Assembly: GCF_027409185.1 (NCBI RefSeq)
Contig: NC_084463.1
Span: forward strand, 160,185,869 to 160,249,868
Source: Cynocephalus volans
Taxonomy: Eukaryota; Chordata; Mammalia; Dermoptera; Cynocephalidae
Direction of reading: 5' to 3'
DNA length: 64,000 nucleotides
In this document: one piece after another, positions 1 through 12,000 of the stretch
How positions within the stretch are numbered: the first letter of the stretch is position 1
How the letters are laid out: every line of letters begins with the position of its first letter
The notes under the pieces: model-generated
What the model was told of the DNA's origin: nothing
The model's input: the letters and a program-made list of their open reading frames with translations, nothing else
Database searches by the model: none
Made by a program: the position numbers and the translations under genes

Positions 1-1964
1 TGGCCTGGACTAACGGGAAGCTGCCTACCCTTCTGCTTTTGGGTCTGTCCCTGCTGTGGGGAGAGCAAAGAGCTGCTGACCAGGATCCCTGAACTGACCC
101 GGGGCTCCTGGGGACAGACCTTTCTCCTGCAAAGTGTGTTCTCATCCCTTCCCAGACAGGTTCTGGCTCAAGAGGCTTCAGTGACAGGTGCCAGTGCCAG
201 TCCTGCCGAGACCCAGTGGGCATTTCAAGAGACTCCAAAGCTTCTGTAGAGAAAAGGGAACTTTTAGAGTGGACTTGGGCCGTGCCACCCTTTGCCAGAG
301 GCAGAAACAGGCCCAGAGAGTCAGAGGAGGCTATCCAAGGTCACAGAGCAAGGCCTCAGGGCCGTGCTGGCCTGGCAGCCTCTCTGAAGCGGCATCCTTT
401 CTCTTGGAATGTAGTCACGGTAGGATGGGGGATCCCCAGGCAGGGATCCTTCTGCCTGGGAGGAGGGGCTGCCGATAAAGATACCACAGCTGGTGACCGG
501 CTCCCCACCCCCACTTCAGGTCCAGCAGCCCTTCCCAGAAGCCTGGGCAAGACAAGCCTCCTGCTGTGTGGGGTCTAAGTGCCCTGGCGTGGCAGAGGCA
601 GTGCTCAATCCAGAGTCCTGGCACCACAGAGCTAGGCAGCTCTGAGATCTAATGCTGTTTCTCCCATCCCACAGATGGAAATTGAGGCACAGAGCAGGAG
701 GGGCTTTCCCAGGTCCCCAGTGACTGCACAGGTCCCTTCCTCTCTTACTCAGAAGGGCTGGTGACCCTGCAGAAAGGTGCCTGGGCTCAGGAGCACCATG
801 GGGCAGAGGGGTTGTGGGGGTCCGACGGCCCAGGAAGTGTCTTACCTGGCTGCCTGGCTGGCCCTCGGGGCACAAGGAGGAAGTGGGGACGCCCTGAGCC
901 CAGCGCCTTTTGAGCTTGTTGGCCCAGCCCCTGGCAGCAGTTAATGATTATCCCACCACCATCAATATGGATCACAAGTGCGGTTCGAAGGGCAGGAAAC
1001 CCTGGACTGTGCCCCGGCAGGGTGGGGCAGGCCCAGGAAGCATCAGGCTGGGCCCCTGTCTGCCAGTCCTGGTGGCATCAGACCCTAGCCATCTGCAGCC
1101 CAATCACCCTCCGGGCCTCACTCCCCCAACCTCCTGCTTGGCCTCTGCCCCAGGTGGCCATAGGCAGCCAGGACCTCAGGGTCCCCCAGGACAAAGATTC
1201 TGTGCCATCATGCTGCCCAGATCTTCCCCACTGAGGGGCGCAGGGGCCACAAAGAGGGAGCTGGTGTGTGTGTGGGGGGGTCTTTGCTAGCCCAAGAAGT
1301 CTGCAGATAAGCCCAGAAAGATGACGGTTCTCTAACTCTGTGACTCCTAACCTGAACCTTAGTTTCCCCACGGGCCCACCCACCTCTGTGGGGAGCTGGG
1401 TGGGGAAGGGCATGGGAGCAGCTTCTTTTTTGTTCACAAGAAACAATGTGTGTGTGTAGGGGGAACAGTAGGCATTTTCCCGATTTCATGTCAAGTTACG
1501 TGCACGTGTCTGTCAGGACCATTCTAACCACAGCACTGCCCCAGCACCCCTCCCACTCCAAGGTCTGAAGCTGGGACCTCAGAGCAGAGAGCCAGTCACT
1601 CCAAAAGCCTTGTGCTAGAGACGGTGGGAGCAGCCTCCAGAGGGCCCAGGGCTTGGCCTTGCAGGAGTGATGTGCCTGGTCCCTATCAGCTAGGCAAAGA
1701 CCACCAGAAGGGACCAGAGGCTCAGAGACCCAGGACGTAGCCTCAGGTCACACAGTCAGGGCCTGTGCCTTCTTGGTGTCCCCTACAGCCCCACCATTTG
1801 CTCTGGTCCCAAAGTGAGGCTGGACTGGGGTGGGAGGGTGTGGAGACCTCTGGTGGTGACACGGGAAGTGCTGGGTGCAGAGGTGGGATCTGGGCAGGAG
1901 CCAAGGTCAAAGCTGAGGTCAGGGCTTACAGGGGCTGTACAGGTATGTAGGACCCAAGAGAGGG
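1..1964. other. Intergenic segment downstream of ATG2A
   Basis: No coding exon is recognisable here on either strand. The open frames lack the splice signals and family resemblance seen in the genes to the right. Short stretches near 655-725 and 1680-1790 resemble decayed MIR cores. By human synteny, the miR-194-2/miR-192 cluster lies a few kb beyond this end of ATG2A. I looked for both mature miRNA sequences in this segment and did not find them, so the hairpins probably lie left of the window. The one notable element is the HNF1-type site at 940-952. Confidence 0.6.
940..952. promoter_or_regulatory. HNF1-type palindromic binding site
   Basis: GTTAATGATTATC matches the HNF1 homeodomain-dimer consensus GTTAATNATTAAC at 12 of 13 positions. 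HNF1A is known to drive the primary transcript of miR-194-2/192, which in human is transcribed on the same strand as ATG2A and lies downstream of it. The site is therefore a candidate part of that transcript's promoter or enhancer. The match is seen in the sequence; the link to the miRNA cluster is inferred from synteny. Confidence 0.5.
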
Positions 1965-2428
1965 GCTTGCGGTGGGCACAGTTTATTCCACTTCATGCAG
2001 ACACTGACCCACACGCCCAAGGAGCTTAAAAATATTACATTGAACCACACGGTGTCTGTCCTCCCACCTCCCCCCAAGATATAGAAAGACACTTGGCTGA
2101 GTGGGGTCAGGGTCCGAGGGTCCGAAAGCCTCCGTCCTGGGACAAGGCAGCAGTGTGGGCCCAGGTGGCAGGGAAAGGCCGTGTCCTTTCTCCCCAGAGG
2201 AAAAGTGCAGAGACAGGGCCGAAGCCCCAAGGCAGGGAGGCTGCACCCCCACAGCGGACAGGCAGCAGGCAGGCCACCAGCTGTCCTTCACAGTGGCCAT
2301 CCCCTGAAGGGCCCAGACCTGGTCCAGCTGTGGGTTGCAGCTCTCAGGAGGCTTGGGAGCCTGTGGCACCATGGGGGCTGACTGGGGCACAGTGGGCAGC
2401 GCCTCCTTGGGTCCTGGGTGCCCTGTGC
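1965..2428 (-). other. ATG2A: ATG2A 3' UTR and poly(A) signal
   Basis: The ATG2A stop codon is at 2429-2431. On the minus strand an AATAAA signal lies at 1982-1987 (TTTATT on the plus strand). Cleavage is therefore expected around 1960-1970, giving a 3' UTR of about 460 nt that continues the last coding exon without an intron. The signal is seen; the cleavage position is estimated. Confidence 0.75.
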
Positions 2429-5400
2429 TCAGTCCTGGGCCTCCTCTGAGCGCCACTTGAGAGCATGGTCCTTGTGGGCATCGGGGAGGATCTGGTTGCG
2501 CATGCCCCCAAGCAGGTTGGATGTGGCTTCTGTGGCTAGGATGAGTGGCTTCACCACTGTTGGGGGCAGCTGGCGGATCACACCCCCCACAGCGCCTGTC
2601 AGCCCCTTCTGCTCATGGCCCCGAGATGCCACATCACAGATGGTCTGAGCTGTGTCCAGGATGCCCTGTGGAGGACAGAGGTCAGTACAGGGGTCTGAGG
2701 GAGGAGGTGGGCGTGGCGTAACCGGGAGCAGGGCAGGGGCCTCATCACCTCTCGAACCGTGTCATAGGCCTTGGCCACACCCTCCCGGAGGTCGGCGGGC
2801 TGCTGGCCCTTGCGCAGCTTCCTCGCAGAGCGCTTGTCCTGCAGGGAGCGGGAGACGGGCGCTGCTGGGGACAGGATGTCATAGACTGTCTCGGCTGTGG
2901 CCTGAAAGACACAGGAGCACTGGATGAGGAGAGCTGGCCCCTAGGCTCCCCTGGCCAGCCCGGGGACCCTGCCATCCCTCAGCCTCACCCACCACCAGCC
3001 TTCAGCTGTCCTGTGCATGGGCTCTTGCTCAGCCTCGTCTCGCCACCCTCCTTCCATTCCTCCACTCCTTCCATGGCTCCCACCACCCGCCCTTGGAATT
3101 TCAGGAGGAGCCTATGACTCTCGAAGGGACTATCCTAATGTCCTCTCAAACCCAAACCTTTCTTCCTGCTGACCACCACATCGAGGCAGGCTCCCCATGG
3201 GTGCCACAAATGCAGCTTGCCCGAGACTGACCAACTGCCTCCCCGACCCCACTCCTCGTCTGGCTTCCCTGGCTCTAGGGGAAGGCCCCGGGGAGACCTG
3301 GGTTCCCTGTCACTCACCCCCACAGACCATCGGCGAGCCCATCACCGAGTGCGACCTTCCTCTGCCCACCAGCACCTCTTCTCTCTGTCCCACATCACTC
3401 ACCAACATCATTCTTTCCCACCCAACTTAATACCCTTGGGGCACTCTCTGGTGCTTGCTGACCCTGCCAGACTCCTCCCTTGAGACCCTGCCCTCTGCCC
3501 CCCTGGGGTCAGAGCTTGCAGGTCCCAGAATGCACCGAGCTGCACGCCCCTGCCTGCTATGACCATCCTGTCCCTACCACAGAATTCCTTGCACTGACCA
3601 CAGCTGCTCACAGGACTGTCTCCCTCACTTAGCTGCCCAGTCTCCCAGGGGATCCCTCTGGGCCTATCCTAGCAGAGTATGTGGCCTGAATGAACCAGGG
3701 CCAGTCTCTGAGCCTCAACCATCCCTCCCTCCCTCCTTTTCAAGACATGTCATGACCATGGAGACACAATGGGCTCACAGGCCTGGGAGGCACTCACCCT
3801 CCTGTAGGGGAGCCGCTGTGGCCCAGGGAGACCTGGCTATGGGGACCTGGCCTCCCCTCTCTATGACTGTTTCTCTATAAAATGAGGCCATGACACCCAG
3901 ATTGCCCACTCACTGTAGAGCTCTGAGGTCAGAACTGGGTGCTATGTGGCCCCTCCCTGTCCCACACGGCCCACACAGGGCGCCCACTTACCTGGATCGC
4001 CTGCACCAGCCGGTTGCTAAGTTCCAGGGCAGCAGAGGCAGTGGATGAGCCAAAGGAGGCGGCGCCTCGCTGCAGCCCCCGCATGAGGCGCCCGTCCTTC
4101 CTGTACTGCTCGATGGGCAGCCACAGCAGGTCCCGGAACCCTTGGACTGGGGGACAGGGTTGTTAAGAGATGCCTGAGGCTCCCCTGCCCTGCTTGAGGA
4201 CCTCCCCCTCCTGTTCCCAGTGGCAGCTGGTAGGCCACACAAGAGGAACAGCAGTTTCAAGAGCACCCAAACCCACACACTCACAGAGCTGGACAACCGA
4301 GTGCATGGGGCCCACGCCTCCCAGCAGGCCGGGCAGCTGATTCTTGCGGATGTCCTGCAGCCACTCATTGAGAGCATAGCCCAGCACCTTGTCCACACCC
4401 AGGAGTCTGGAAAGCGGAGGGAAGAGGGAAAGGTGGGAAAGAGCCACACGCTGAAAGAACATGGGGCTAGGAGGACCGAGTACCCCTGTGGCAAGTAGTG
4501 TGGCGCCCCAACCCTCCCCGTGGCCTGACCCAGCCATGTGAGGAACGACTGTGCCTGTTTTACAGAGGAGGAACTTAGACCCTGAGAGGGGTGAGGACTT
4601 GGCCAAGGCCACACAGCCGGTCAGGAACAGAGCAAAGGGGAGACAGGAGGCCCTGGTGAGAGGCTGAGGGTGCTGGGGGCTCACCCGTGCCGGCAACACA
4701 GCCGCTTTAGCTTCAGCTCGGAGCAGTTGAGCTGGGCCAGGCCAATGAGGAGGCCAGCGAAAGTGCCCTGGGACAGGGAGGGGGCTCAGGGTTACATACA
4801 TGATGAGACACGGGAACTGGGCAGCCCACGGAAGCCACCGGAGACCAACTCAGCAGCAGCTGGTGTCCGGATGCAAGCCCTGGCCCCAGAGAGACTTGGC
4901 CATAGCTGAGCAGAACAGGGACCCCAGAGTCTAGCCCACATGGCCACCCTGCCTGATGGCCCCACTCACCACCTGGTCCATGGTGACATGCTTGCCATGA
5001 TAATCCAGCCAGATGGGTACCTCAGACGTGAAGCGGAACTCCCTGGGTGGGGGAGTGGGAGAGGGGCCCTTTGGTCACTGACCTGGCGGCCTGTAGTCTG
5101 GCCAGGGCCCCAGCCTGCAGCCCTACCTGAAGTAGATGGGCTGCTGCTCAGAGGAGGAGCTGTGTCCACCGCCTGGAGCCTCCTGCCAGCCAGCTGTCTC
5201 TGTGACCTCAGGCTGCCCTTCCTGGGCGCTGCTGGGCTGGACTCGGGTCTTGGGGCGAGCTGGGGACGGAGGTCACAGACTGGGGATGGGGCCAGGGATA
5301 GCTGGGAGTCTGGGCTGTCCTGGGAGGCAGGAGGCCTGGACCCTCCCCTCTCTGGCCCAGCCTCTCACCCTCAGCAGAGGTCTCCCCTGGGACCACGGGG

Positions 5401-6065
5401 TTGATGCCAGCCGCTAGGCTGGTGAAAAAGTCCTTGAGGAAGAAGAGGGCATCCTGTAGGGGAAGATTCAGGGAGCAGGTCAAACTCAGAGGGGTCCGGA
5501 GACAATGGGGGTCATCTTGGGCTCTGCCCTCGCATGGCCCACTCACCTGGTCCACATTGAGCCGCAGAGGCATCAATGAGACACGGAGACAGCACTCGGG
5601 CCCGCCCAGGCTGGTGGTAGGAGCCACGTGCAGCGCTTTGATGGTGAGCTGGGGGCAGAGGGAAGCTCTGGGTGCCTGCTGGGCCTGGGGGCCCCTGTCC
5701 CCCACCTGTTTACCCAGTCAGCCCTGCCTCTGCACGTGCTGCTCCCCCCGCTAAGCCTGCCCCTAGCTCTGCCCTCCTCTCAGGCTCACAAACAAGCTGG
5801 GTGCGCGTGTGTGCAAGCACATGCCCTGCCCAGGCTGCACGGCGGGGGCTGCCTGTACCATGTTGGAGTGCGCACGCCGTGGCATCCGTTCGCTCGTGTG
5901 AAGGTACAGGAACTTGTTGATCTGGGAGGAGGCGAGTCTGTCCCGGACCTCAAGCTCCTGCACAATGAACACCTGGCGGGACAGCGGCCGTTCCTCCAGC
6001 TCTTGGCCAGGGGCTGCAGGACCTGCGGCTGGCTCTGTTGGGTACATCTCGTGCTGGAAGCTTAC
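2429..6065 (-). CDS. ATG2A: ATG2A exons 32-41: C-terminal membrane-binding region
   Basis: Exons in transcript order: 5859-6065, 5547-5648, 5369-5453, 5127-5259, 4970-5042, 4685-4767, 4285-4406, 3992-4146, 2749-2901, 2429-2665. Recognisable pieces are QINKFLYLHTSERMPRRAHS, DALFFLKDFFTSLAAGINPV, VPIWLDYHGKHVTMDQV and DKVLGYALNEWLQDIRKNQL. The last belongs to the ATG_C domain, where amphipathic helices target autophagosomes and lipid droplets. Exon 35 encodes a Pro/Ser-rich linker that differs from human in sequence and probably causes part of the length difference. Confidence 0.93.
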
Positions 6066-9000
6066 CTGTGGGGTGGACGGAGGTCTAAGCCAGGTAGACA
6101 GGGCCCTGAGAGGGAGGGAAGGGCTGGATACAGGTCTCTTTGCTCCCATCTCTGCCCCACACCTGCCTGCCACCCTGGCACCTCCATGTGGCCACACTGA
6201 ACTGTTGACCTCCTCCCCCGAATCTATCTGCTCCCATTCCCACAGCCTTAGCCTCGCCTAAGTGGCACCCAAAGCACAAACCTTGCTCCGCCCTTACCTG
6301 CCAACCCTCCATCACCAAAGCCTCCTCAAAATCTCTCTCAACTCCCTCTGCACATCTTTCACCTCCACGGCTGCCACCTGGTCTCCCAGCTACCATCACC
6401 TCTCCCCTGCACCCTGGATGGTCCCCACGTCCTCTCCAATCCATTCTCCACACACCCACAGGGATCTTTGTTCATCATTTGCCCACTGGCCTCGAGGGCC
6501 CTGCGGCTTCCCCTGCAAGCGCCGCACCTTGGCTGGCAGGGTTCTGCCTCTCCCTCCAGACCTGCCCTCACCCTTGCTGCAGGTGCCCGCTGCTCCAGCC
6601 TCTCTGCCCCCTGAACAGGTCTAGGCTGCTTCATCTTCAGGCCTTTGCCCTTGTGCTGCCTTCTCCGTGGAAAGCCTTGCCCCTCTCCCCGCACAACCGC
6701 TGGCTCCCCGTCAGGTTGCAGAGGCCCCCCGGCCACTGCTCTGAAGCTCACCTCCCCTGAGCTTTCTCCCAGCACAGCCTGCTGCTCCCTACAGCTTGTG
6801 TGCTCATCTGTCACCTACCTCCAGAGGGTCCTCAGGAAACCCAGCACCCGCCTGGTGACTCTCAGTAAGTGAGACCTCCCCCTGCACAATCTCCCAGGCC
6901 CAAACCCTCTGGACCGCTCTCTGTATCTCATTCACATCCAGTCCAGAGCCAAACATGTGGTTCTTCCCTCCAGCCGGTATCTCCAGACCTGCTGCTACCA
7001 CCCCGCACGGCCACACCGCCCAGTGCTGACCGCGGCAGTGGGCGCCCCCGTGACAGCAGCCTCTCCTCAAAGCCCCCCGCGGCTTCCATCTCACTGCTGC
7101 ACGGTGTGCAGGGCCCTCCACGAGCTGGGCCCCGCCAGGCCCTACTCTCCTCCCTTGCTCAGCAGCAGCCTCCAGGCCTCCCGGGAGAAGCCAGCAACGT
7201 CCCAGCTTACAGTTTTCATGCTCTTCCCTTACTCACTCAGGCCTTTGCCCAAATGTCACCTTTTCAAGAGGACTCTCCTGACCCTCTCATCACCCTGTGT
7301 CCCCCTCTCCTGTTTTACGCTCCCCTGAGTATTTTTCACTGTTTCCCACACTAGATACATCTCAGTTGGTTTTGGCCTGGCTTCCTCCACTATGAAGGGG
7401 AAGTTTTGTCTGTTTTGTTCATCGCTGCGCGTAGCAGCTAGAACTGCGCCCGGCGTGGGGTGTGACAGCGCTGGTGTGTGGCACGACAACCGCACCCCAC
7501 ACTCACCTTGCTGAGCTGGATCTCCATGAGGACATGGTGCTGCCGCCCACTGCCACCCTGTGTACGCCATGAGTTCTGGGGCCGGTTGGGGCCAGAGCAG
7601 CGGGAAGGGGAGCCCCTAGGGCCCATGAGGCCAACTCTTGCCCTGGGAAGAGGAACAGGGAATGAGCTGAATCAGAGGAACCCCCCACTGCCCCCAGAGC
7701 AGGCCTTTCAGCCTGGAGCAAGACATCCCCTCCAGCTGCAGTCCTGGGAGGTGGGCAGGGCGAGGAAGGATGAAGAAACTGAGGCCAGCGAAGGGTGGAC
7801 GGGGCTCAAGGTTACCACCGCGGAAAGGCAGGGCTGGCCCAAGCCGGGCCCTAATCTCCACCAGCTGCCACCTGCACCTCTCCTCCTTACCTGTGGCCAG
7901 GGTGGGGGCCGAAGTCTCGGCCACCATACAGGTGCCAGATGAGGGAGACTTCACGTAGCACCACACGACTGCTGGGCACTGGGAAGTGGGCGGGCGCCCG
8001 CAGCAGGTCCGTGCTGCCCAGCGGCCGGGAGAAGTGCCCGTCCCGCACGGTGATGGGGCCTGGGTGCAGCTGTGTCACCACGGGCTCCCCGTCTCGGGGC
8101 TGCCAGGAGGAGGCCAAGCAAAGATAAGTGGCACAGATGCTGTCCCCAGTCCAGCCACCCCGTCTTTCCCCTGTCCTCACATCTCCCTCTCTTCCTCCCC
8201 CGTTTCTGATAAGAGGTGACCCTCGGCCTACTATCCCCAGAGCTTGTGTCTGAGCAGTCTGTCCAGGAGGGGCCTGACAGCATCTTGCTCCTGCCAGCCC
8301 TGCCTCCCTGAGACCTTGGCGAGTTCGGACATTGCAGCAAAACAGTTCCCCATCCCTTCCTGCTAACCACCCCCTCCTCTTCCTCTAGCCCCCTGGACGT
8401 TCCTGTGCCTCTGCCTGGGAGGCCTCCTCTTCCTCTGGGAATCCACCTCTGGGAATTCAAAGCCCAGCATCAGGGCCACCTCCCCAGGATGCACATGCCC
8501 GGCACTGCTTCCCAGGTGATGGTGCCCACCTCCTGTCTCCTTCTCTCACCACGGGAAGGGTCAGGCAACCACCAGTGGGCATCCTGGCCCCCACCCCAAA
8601 CAGCTGCCCTTTAGGGCAGGGGATGGAGCCATGACCTCCCCCCTCGTACCGGGATGCCCAAGCCAGGAGCGTCAAGGATGCAGAACTCGTCACTATCCAG
8701 AGTGTCTCCATCACCCTCCTCTTCTTTCTCATCTTCCTTCATCTCTGAGTGGGACCCTGAGGGGCCAGAAAGGCCCCCAGCAGGGGGTGAGGTGGGCTGG
8801 GTCCCACTCCGTTCACCTGGGAATAAGTAGACTGAGACGGGCGAGGATGGAGGGAGGAGGCCACCTATAGGAGAGAGAGGCCAGTTTAGAGGGAGGTCTG
8901 CTATGGGTGCCTGGTGATGTCTGCTGTCCCCAAAGTGCCCCCAGTCCACCTGAAGGCTGGGCCAGCTCCCGCAGGCTGCGCTCCGTGTCCAGCAAGGCGT

Positions 9001-12000
9001 CGGCCAGGTCCCGCTGGTTGATGAGGGCTGTCTCCACTGGGGGGCATGAGGGTAGGGAGGCAGGGCTCTCGGAGAGCTGGGCCAGGCAGCGGAGGAGTGA
9101 CAAATAAGTGACAGGAGGGCGGGGTGGCCCCAGGGATCCCCCAACACCAGGCCCCTGAGAGCCATGGCATGGGAGGGGGCCTGGCCTAGCTCTGGTAGTC
9201 TGTGTGGCCAGACCTCACCTGTACCTTCTGGCCGGCGATCTCCGTGGGGCTGGGGGGCCGGGGTGGGGGGTGCAGGTCTCCTGCACTCATTACGTACTGC
9301 AGCAGGTTGACCAGCAGGGCACAGGAATCGGCACAGCTGTGCACGTGCACCACGTTGTTGGAGCAGCGCAGCTCGAACAGTGGCTGGCTCTGTGGGCGGG
9401 GCAGGGCAGGGAGGGTGGCAGCATCAGCACAGACCCCACTACCTGCAGGGCCCTGCCCTCTCTGGGAGGGCGCCACAGGTCTGTACCTGCCATAGGGAGA
9501 ATGGGGTTGGGTCTTCCTGTGGGTGTGGGGAGGCAGCCTACCCAGTAGCCCCATTGAACACTTGAGAAAACTGAGCCCAGAGAATACAAGGGACTTGGCC
9601 CAGGGCACCCAAGAGAGCAGGAATGTACCCACTCCACCCCCATGCCCATGAAGGGCTTCGCACATCCAGTCTTTTTTGCCCCTTAGTTCAGCACAGTGAG
9701 GCAGGGCCTGCTATCTCCTTTTTAGAGATGAGGAAACTAGGGACCCACCAAGGCTGTTTCACTCCCTAGGCCCTACTTTTGCCCTGGCTGCAGCTGCCCC
9801 AGCTGCCCTCTGGTGGCAGGGCTAAAACCCATTCATTCACTCAGCAAACATCGGGGGGGGGCACCCACGAGGGGCCTGGCCCTTCCCAGGAGGGGCACAA
9901 ACTGCAGCCCAGCAAGGGAAGGGCAGGCATTGACGATGGCCTGGGTCCAGACCCAGGGAGCAGGCATGCAGGGGAGGGCGACCCCCCGAAGGCTCCCTCT
10001 GCCCCCACACCTGCTGCAGCTCCAGTGACCTTGGGTGACAGCCACACTCACCAGTTTACCCTCAGTGCTCCCTTTCCAGGTTTTGATCACAAGCTCCAGG
10101 AGGTCCACGTCCAAGACACAGACATAATCTGAAGCAGAAGGTGGGCAAAGAGATCCTGTGGCCTCCTTACACCCAGCCCCTGCCTCACCACCAGGGGGGA
10201 GCATTGGTTTATCTGGGTATGGCCCTCACACGTGCGTGCCCATGTGCATGGGAGTTAAGAATCCAGGCAGCAGCTGAATGAGGACACCTGGCTGTTCTGC
10301 ATGTGGTCAGGGGCTGTGGTCCCTCAGAAGAGAGGGAGCCTAGCGCGGGCCCACCTACCTCGCCGCAGATCCAGGGTCTCCACCTCACACTTGTCAGATA
10401 GGTACAAGGCAGAGTCGTCGAGGATAAACCTGGTGGGGAACAGGGCTGAAAAGGGCCCGGGAGCCGCTGCAGGCGGCAGCTCCGTGGGAGCTGGGCAAGG
10501 GTGGGGCTCCTGGAGACAGCAGAGCGGTCCTAAGCCCACAAGAAGCTGCAGTGATGGGCCCCCTCCCGCCTCAGTGTTCTTGACTGTACATGCTGTGGGC
10601 TCAGACAACAGGCGCTTGCTCAAGGGGGGCAGCACTCATGTGTCTCCAAGTACTTCCAGCTCCACCACCTCATCTGGACCTCATAACAGGCCTGGAGGGG
10701 GTGTCCTTTCCCGCCATAACATTTACTGTCCTTTTAAAATAAGTCCTCACTGTAATTGTAATATAACATAAACTCCTTTGAGATCAGAATAATAAAAAAT
10801 AATATTAAAATCACTCAGAATCTCTAATCACAAATTCTGAGAAACCCACCATATACATTGCCTTTATCTTTCCAATGCAACCACACACATAGATATATAT
10901 AAACACCCCCTATTTTTAAAAACATATGTAGTTGTTTTTTTTCTTTTTTGTTGACTGGCCAATACAGGGATCGAACCCTGGACCTAGGTGTTATCAGTCC
11001 TACACACTAACTGATCAACATATGTAGTTTTATATCCAACCTCTTTCAGTAAACATTGTACTATCACATTTTTTTTTAACATTATTCTTCAACTTGAATT
11101 TAATGTCCGCACAGCATCCCCCCCATTGGGTGGGCCACGTTTATTTACTCTGGTTGTGACTTGGGGGCATTTAGATTGTAAATTTTGACTGTTTAATGAA
11201 ATTATACTACAGTGGCATATCCCACCTCTCTTATCGTTATATCCTTCAGACAACCCCCAGAAGTGAGATTACCAGGTTAGAGAGCATGGATGCTTTTAAG
11301 GCTCTGATTCAGAGGGTCCAACTACCTTCCAGGAAGGTGGGAACAATGCACGTTCCTGAGGGAGGACACACAGCAGGTAGGCAGCTGCAGCCCAGCTGGG
11401 GGTGGGATGGACCAGGAGCATGGAGGGAAGCCTGCATACCTGAGCAGGAAGGTGGAGGTGTCCATGATGATGTTGCTGGAGAGGGTGAAGGTCTCAGCAG
11501 TGACGAGGACGCGCACAGGGAGATAGAGTGGCCTGGGGGTCACACTTGGGCTCGGGCAGGTTCCTTACACCTGAGAGCCTGCCCTAGTCCAGCTGCCCAG
11601 TCCCTAGCCCACCTAGCCTGGGTACCTGTAGTCCACGGCGCAGGAGAACAGGTGTGTGTGTAGGATGGTGATGACCGTTGGGGGCAGGTATCCCAGCACA
11701 GGGTCATCCAGCACGTCTAAGAACTCCAACAGCTTCAGAAGCCAGGGCAGGAGGGGGCAGTGAGGATAAGGTGGCCTCTTCCCTCCTCTAACATCTCCCT
11801 GTCCTGGCCCCTACTTGGCACCCCACCTACTGCCCACAGGTGGTTTACCACACCCCTTTGTCTCAGAGCTCTGGCCAAGGTCAGCTTTGACCCAGCCCAT
11901 GCCCCTCATATCAGTCTCCTCCCATCCTGAAGACCTGCTTGCCCAAACCAGAAGTCCAGTACCTCTGGACCATGTGAGCTCCCAGGTCACCCTTGCTCAC

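Noticed and set aside
910-1290. Plus-strand open frames in the left intergenic segment
   Set aside because: They are low-complexity Pro/Gly/Ser-rich translations with no conserved motif or splice context.
1-1964. miR-192 and miR-194-2 hairpins
   Set aside because: Neither mature sequence nor its complement was found; they probably lie left of the window.
4163-4801. A 212-codon minus-strand open frame
   Set aside because: It is a read-through of ATG2A exons 37-38 and the introns between them; only 4285-4406 and 4685-4767 are exonic.
5628-6200. A 190-codon plus-strand open frame within ATG2A
   Set aside because: It overlaps ATG2A exons 32-33 in antisense and owes its length to GC-rich composition.
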